Assembly: GCF_003944835.1 (NCBI RefSeq)
Contig: NZ_RWIV01000001.1
Location: forward strand, 2,589,001-2,653,000
Length of the DNA stretch: 64,000 bases
Direction: 5' to 3'
From: Bacillus sp. HMF5848
GTDB lineage: Bacteria > Bacillota > Bacilli > Bacillales > HMF5848
A program made the translations under genes and the position numbers. The notes under the pieces are model-generated. The model ran no database searches. It saw only the letters and a list, made by a program, of their open reading frames with translations, and had not been told where the DNA came from. Below, one piece after another: positions 61,771 to 64,000 of this stretch. The stretch's first letter is position 1. Each line of letters begins with the position of its first letter.

Positions 61771-62064
61771 CTAGAGGATCTCCTTAACTTCAAACGTCTT
61801 TACAACAACAGGAGAAGCCAATATATCTATTGCTTTTTTTCCAAACTCTATAAAATGACCTGTTTGGTTATGATAATGAATTGCATCTAGATCCTTCCAT
61901 TCTTCCACCATTATGAAAGTATTAATATCATTTGTATCCTGGAAAAGTTGATAACTAATATTACCTGGTTCTGCTTGAGAACCCGAGATTAAGCTCTTTG
62001 TCAGATCCAAAAACGTTTCTCGTTCACTAGATTTCACCTTAATATGTGCATGGATAATATGCAT
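61771..62064 (-). CDS. Antibiotic-biosynthesis-monooxygenase-fold protein (YgiN-like)
   Basis: The 97-aa ferredoxin-like protein fits the ABM family: IIHAHIKVKSSERETFLDLT, EPGNISYQLFQDTNDINTF with MVEEWKDLDAIHYHNQTGHF and VVVKTFEV. Members act as dimers on quinols or heme; the function here is open. GAGGAG precedes the ATG. Confidence 0.87.
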   Translation of the reverse strand: MHIIHAHIKVKSSERETFLDLTKSLISGSQAEPGNISYQLFQDTNDINTFIMVEEWKDLDAIHYHNQTGHFIEFGKKAIDILASPVVVKTFEVKEIL

Positions 62065-62268
62065 GTGTTTTTCACTCCTCTGAAATGAATTAATGATTAA
62101 ATATAATTTTATTATACTCGTCGTTAGATTTCTAAATAATACTTAATAACTTTTTGTTTTTATATAGGGACTACAGGCTTCTGCTATCACACATAATATT
62201 TCTTGAGTAAAAAGTTACAGAAGGATATTCGGGAATCAGACTCGAAATACTTGTATGAGGTGATTATA

Positions 62269-63159
62269 GTGAAATACCGAAAATTAGGTAAAACGAATTT
62301 AGATGTATCTGTTGTAGGTGTTGGTACTTGGCAATTTGGTGGCGAGTGGGGGATGGATTTTACACAAGATCAAGTTGATCAAATACTGAACAAGGCCCAA
62401 GAGCATGGAATAAATTTATTAGATACGGCTGAATGTTATGGCGACCACCTTTCAGAAAGATTTATTGGAGATTATTTAGCAAGACATAAACGTGAAAATT
62501 GGATCGTGGCGACAAAATTTGGTCATCACTTTCATGGGAATTTCGATCGTACGAGACATTGGAGCGCTGATGATGTCCTTGTACAGTTAGATCAATCTTT
62601 AAAGGCTCTGCAAACTGATTATATTGATGTGTATCAAGCTCATTCATGTACAGATGAAGAATTTATAAATGATGAGTTATGGACTATGTTAGATAAGCAA
62701 AAGCAAGCCGGCAAAATCCGCCATTTAGGTATATCACTTGCAGGCAATGATTTTATTTATCAAACTGATAAAGCGTCTGAAGTAGGAGCAGAAGTGATTC
62801 AAGTCGTATATAATAGACTAGATCGAAAACCTGAAAAGGAAGTATTTCAATCATGTGAGCGTCAAAATCTGGGCGTTTTAGCGCGCGTACCATTAGCAAG
62901 TGGTTATTTGAGCGGAAAGTATAACCCTGGCGCCACTTTCGAGACAGGTGATGTACGTTCTCGACATGAGCAAGAGGAGCGCGACCGCAAACTAAGATTA
63001 GTTGAGGAAATCAAGCGAAATGAAGTGACAGTTGGCGTATCTATGGCTTCCTGGGCTCTAGCATGGTGCCTTAAGCATCCGGCTGTAACAAGTGTCATTC
63101 CTGGATGTAAAAACCCTGAGCAAGTAGTATCTAACGCTAAAGCTACAGAATTATTATAA
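62269..63159 (+). CDS. Aldo/keto reductase
   Basis: Start at GTG 62269 (GAGGTG nine bases upstream), giving 296 aa with the usual MKYRKLGKTNLDVSVVGVG; the longer frame adds 22 residues without family sense. Features: LLDTAECYGDHLSERFIG (catalytic D and Y), IVATKFGHHF (K), VYQAHSCTD (H), and GVSMASWALAWCLKHPA with the C-terminal NADPH loop VIPGCKNPEQVVSN. A cytosolic NADPH-dependent carbonyl reductase; substrate unknown. Terminator follows. Confidence 0.92.
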   Translation: MKYRKLGKTNLDVSVVGVGTWQFGGEWGMDFTQDQVDQILNKAQEHGINLLDTAECYGDHLSERFIGDYLARHKRENWIVATKFGHHFHGNFDRTRHWSADDVLVQLDQSLKALQTDYIDVYQAHSCTDEEFINDELWTMLDKQKQAGKIRHLGISLAGNDFIYQTDKASEVGAEVIQVVYNRLDRKPEKEVFQSCERQNLGVLARVPLASGYLSGKYNPGATFETGDVRSRHEQEERDRKLRLVEEIKRNEVTVGVSMASWALAWCLKHPAVTSVIPGCKNPEQVVSNAKATELL

Positions 63160-63168
63160 ATTATCCTT

Positions 63169-63212
63169 AAGCTAGGTACATGCCGAAAAAGGTAAGTACC
63201 TAGCTTTTTCTA
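63169..63212 (+). terminator. Terminator of the aldo/keto reductase gene
   Basis: Stem AAGCTAGGTAC / GTACCTAGCTT followed by TTTCTAC. Confidence 0.8.
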
Positions 63213-63356
63213 CTACTTTTGTCGAGAGACTCTAACACTCTTATTACAATGACGTTAAAAGCACTTCTTGCTCCTCACATCACTCACTTATATGTATGTA
63301 TGTATTTCTTATCTTTTCATTCGACCTTACGGTCAAAATTCTTCTAAAAACATAAC

Positions 63357-63386
63357 AAAAAACGAGTAACCTATTGGCTACTCGCT
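63357..63386 (-). terminator. Terminator of the rRNA operon
   Basis: Stem CGAGTAGCC / GGTTACTCG just beyond the 5S 3' end, followed on the minus strand by TTTTTTGTTATG. Confidence 0.75.
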
Positions 63387-63394
63387 TTATGCGC

Positions 63395-63510
<116 letters not shown>

Positions 63511-63593
63511 CTATACAATTTTACATATTAGGGATTGTTCCCTCAAAACTAGATAACGATAATACAACAACTAGATGTTTGTGCGTCGACTTT

Positions 63594-63712
63594 TTGTCCA
63601 GTTCCGGCGGCTAGCCTCTCGAGGTCATAAGTCAATCCGCCCTTGTGGCAAAGAACGCCACACGGTCGTTTTGTCTTATGCTGGTCGAGGCTGACCAAGC
63701 CGCCTCCACTTT
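63594..63712. repeat. Structured repeat inside the 23S-5S spacer
   Basis: Nested pairing: GGCGGCT with AGCCGCC, TCGA-flanked CATAAG with CTTATG, and an inner hairpin TGTGGC / GCCACA. It is GC-rich compared with the rest of the spacer. I recall related elements (CTCGAGGTCATAAGTCA type) in many Bacillus genomes, also near rRNA genes. Confidence 0.65.
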
Positions 63713-63716
63713 TCTT

Positions 63717-64000
<284 letters not shown>

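Overview
The window reads as chromosomal DNA of a low-GC, spore-former-like Bacillaceae member. Pointers are strong Shine-Dalgarno sites, frequent TTG/GTG starts, T-tailed hairpin terminators, and genes typical of Bacillus: a yoaS-yozG-yoaT cluster, dacC, gdhA, a ykqA-like two-domain cyclotransferase, a ywaF-like membrane protein, a DUF3231 protein, PAS/SpoIIE phosphatases and a KinA-like PAS histidine kinase. The right edge carries a 5S rRNA and the 3' end of a 23S rRNA on the minus strand. Species cannot be fixed from what I can see.

Layout. 0-18 kb is an accessory, rearranged zone. It holds three copies of a ~280 bp dispersed repeat, a ~545 bp segmental duplication carrying two small genes (51 aa and 104/108 aa), and duplicated 5' fragments of one gene. 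It also holds two wrecked endonuclease/exonuclease/phosphatase genes and other decayed ORFs. Its centre is an intact two-gene unit: a 996-aa superfamily-1 helicase with an embedded nuclease-like segment and two C-terminal topoisomerase-type zinc ribbons, followed by a 354-aa protein I do not recognise. An SEC-C protein sits divergently beside it. A tidy redox cassette (ArsR-type regulator, quinone reductase, peroxiredoxin) with a visible promoter and operator lies at 7.3-9.0 kb.

18-30 kb is metabolic. A RpiR-type regulator, a YfcC-type transporter, an M20 deacylase and an enolase-superfamily N-acylamino acid racemase run in one direction and fit an N-succinyl-amino-acid/D-amino-acid salvage route. 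A MITE-like element interrupts this unit. An AspT/YidE-type transporter, gdhA and dacC follow. 30-41 kb holds a PAS-PAS-SpoIIE phosphatase, a YgjV-like protein, a YnfA-family gene that seems to start at ATT, an Arg/Gly/Phe-rich 47-aa protein, a YibE/F pair, a 1197-aa secreted esterase built from two tandem copies (with a cre-like site upstream), and a membrane diguanylate cyclase. 41-47 kb has a MntA antitoxin with a frameshifted HepT toxin, a glutaredoxin, GrpB, the yoaS-yozG-yoaT cluster and a collapsed SMC-type (possibly Wadjet-like) locus. 47-63 kb is signalling rich: HD-GYP, PAS-SpoIIE, CheW, two chemoreceptors, an M48 protease fused to ankyrin repeats next to an RDD protein, and a PAS histidine kinase. 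An aldo/keto reductase precedes the rRNA genes.

Across the whole window seven loci carry a short REP-like sequence with core GAACCGTCCCCAT. It often sits at gene ends and twice has merged with a gene boundary, giving false or altered protein ends. No tRNA, CRISPR array, intact transposase or intact prophage gene was seen.
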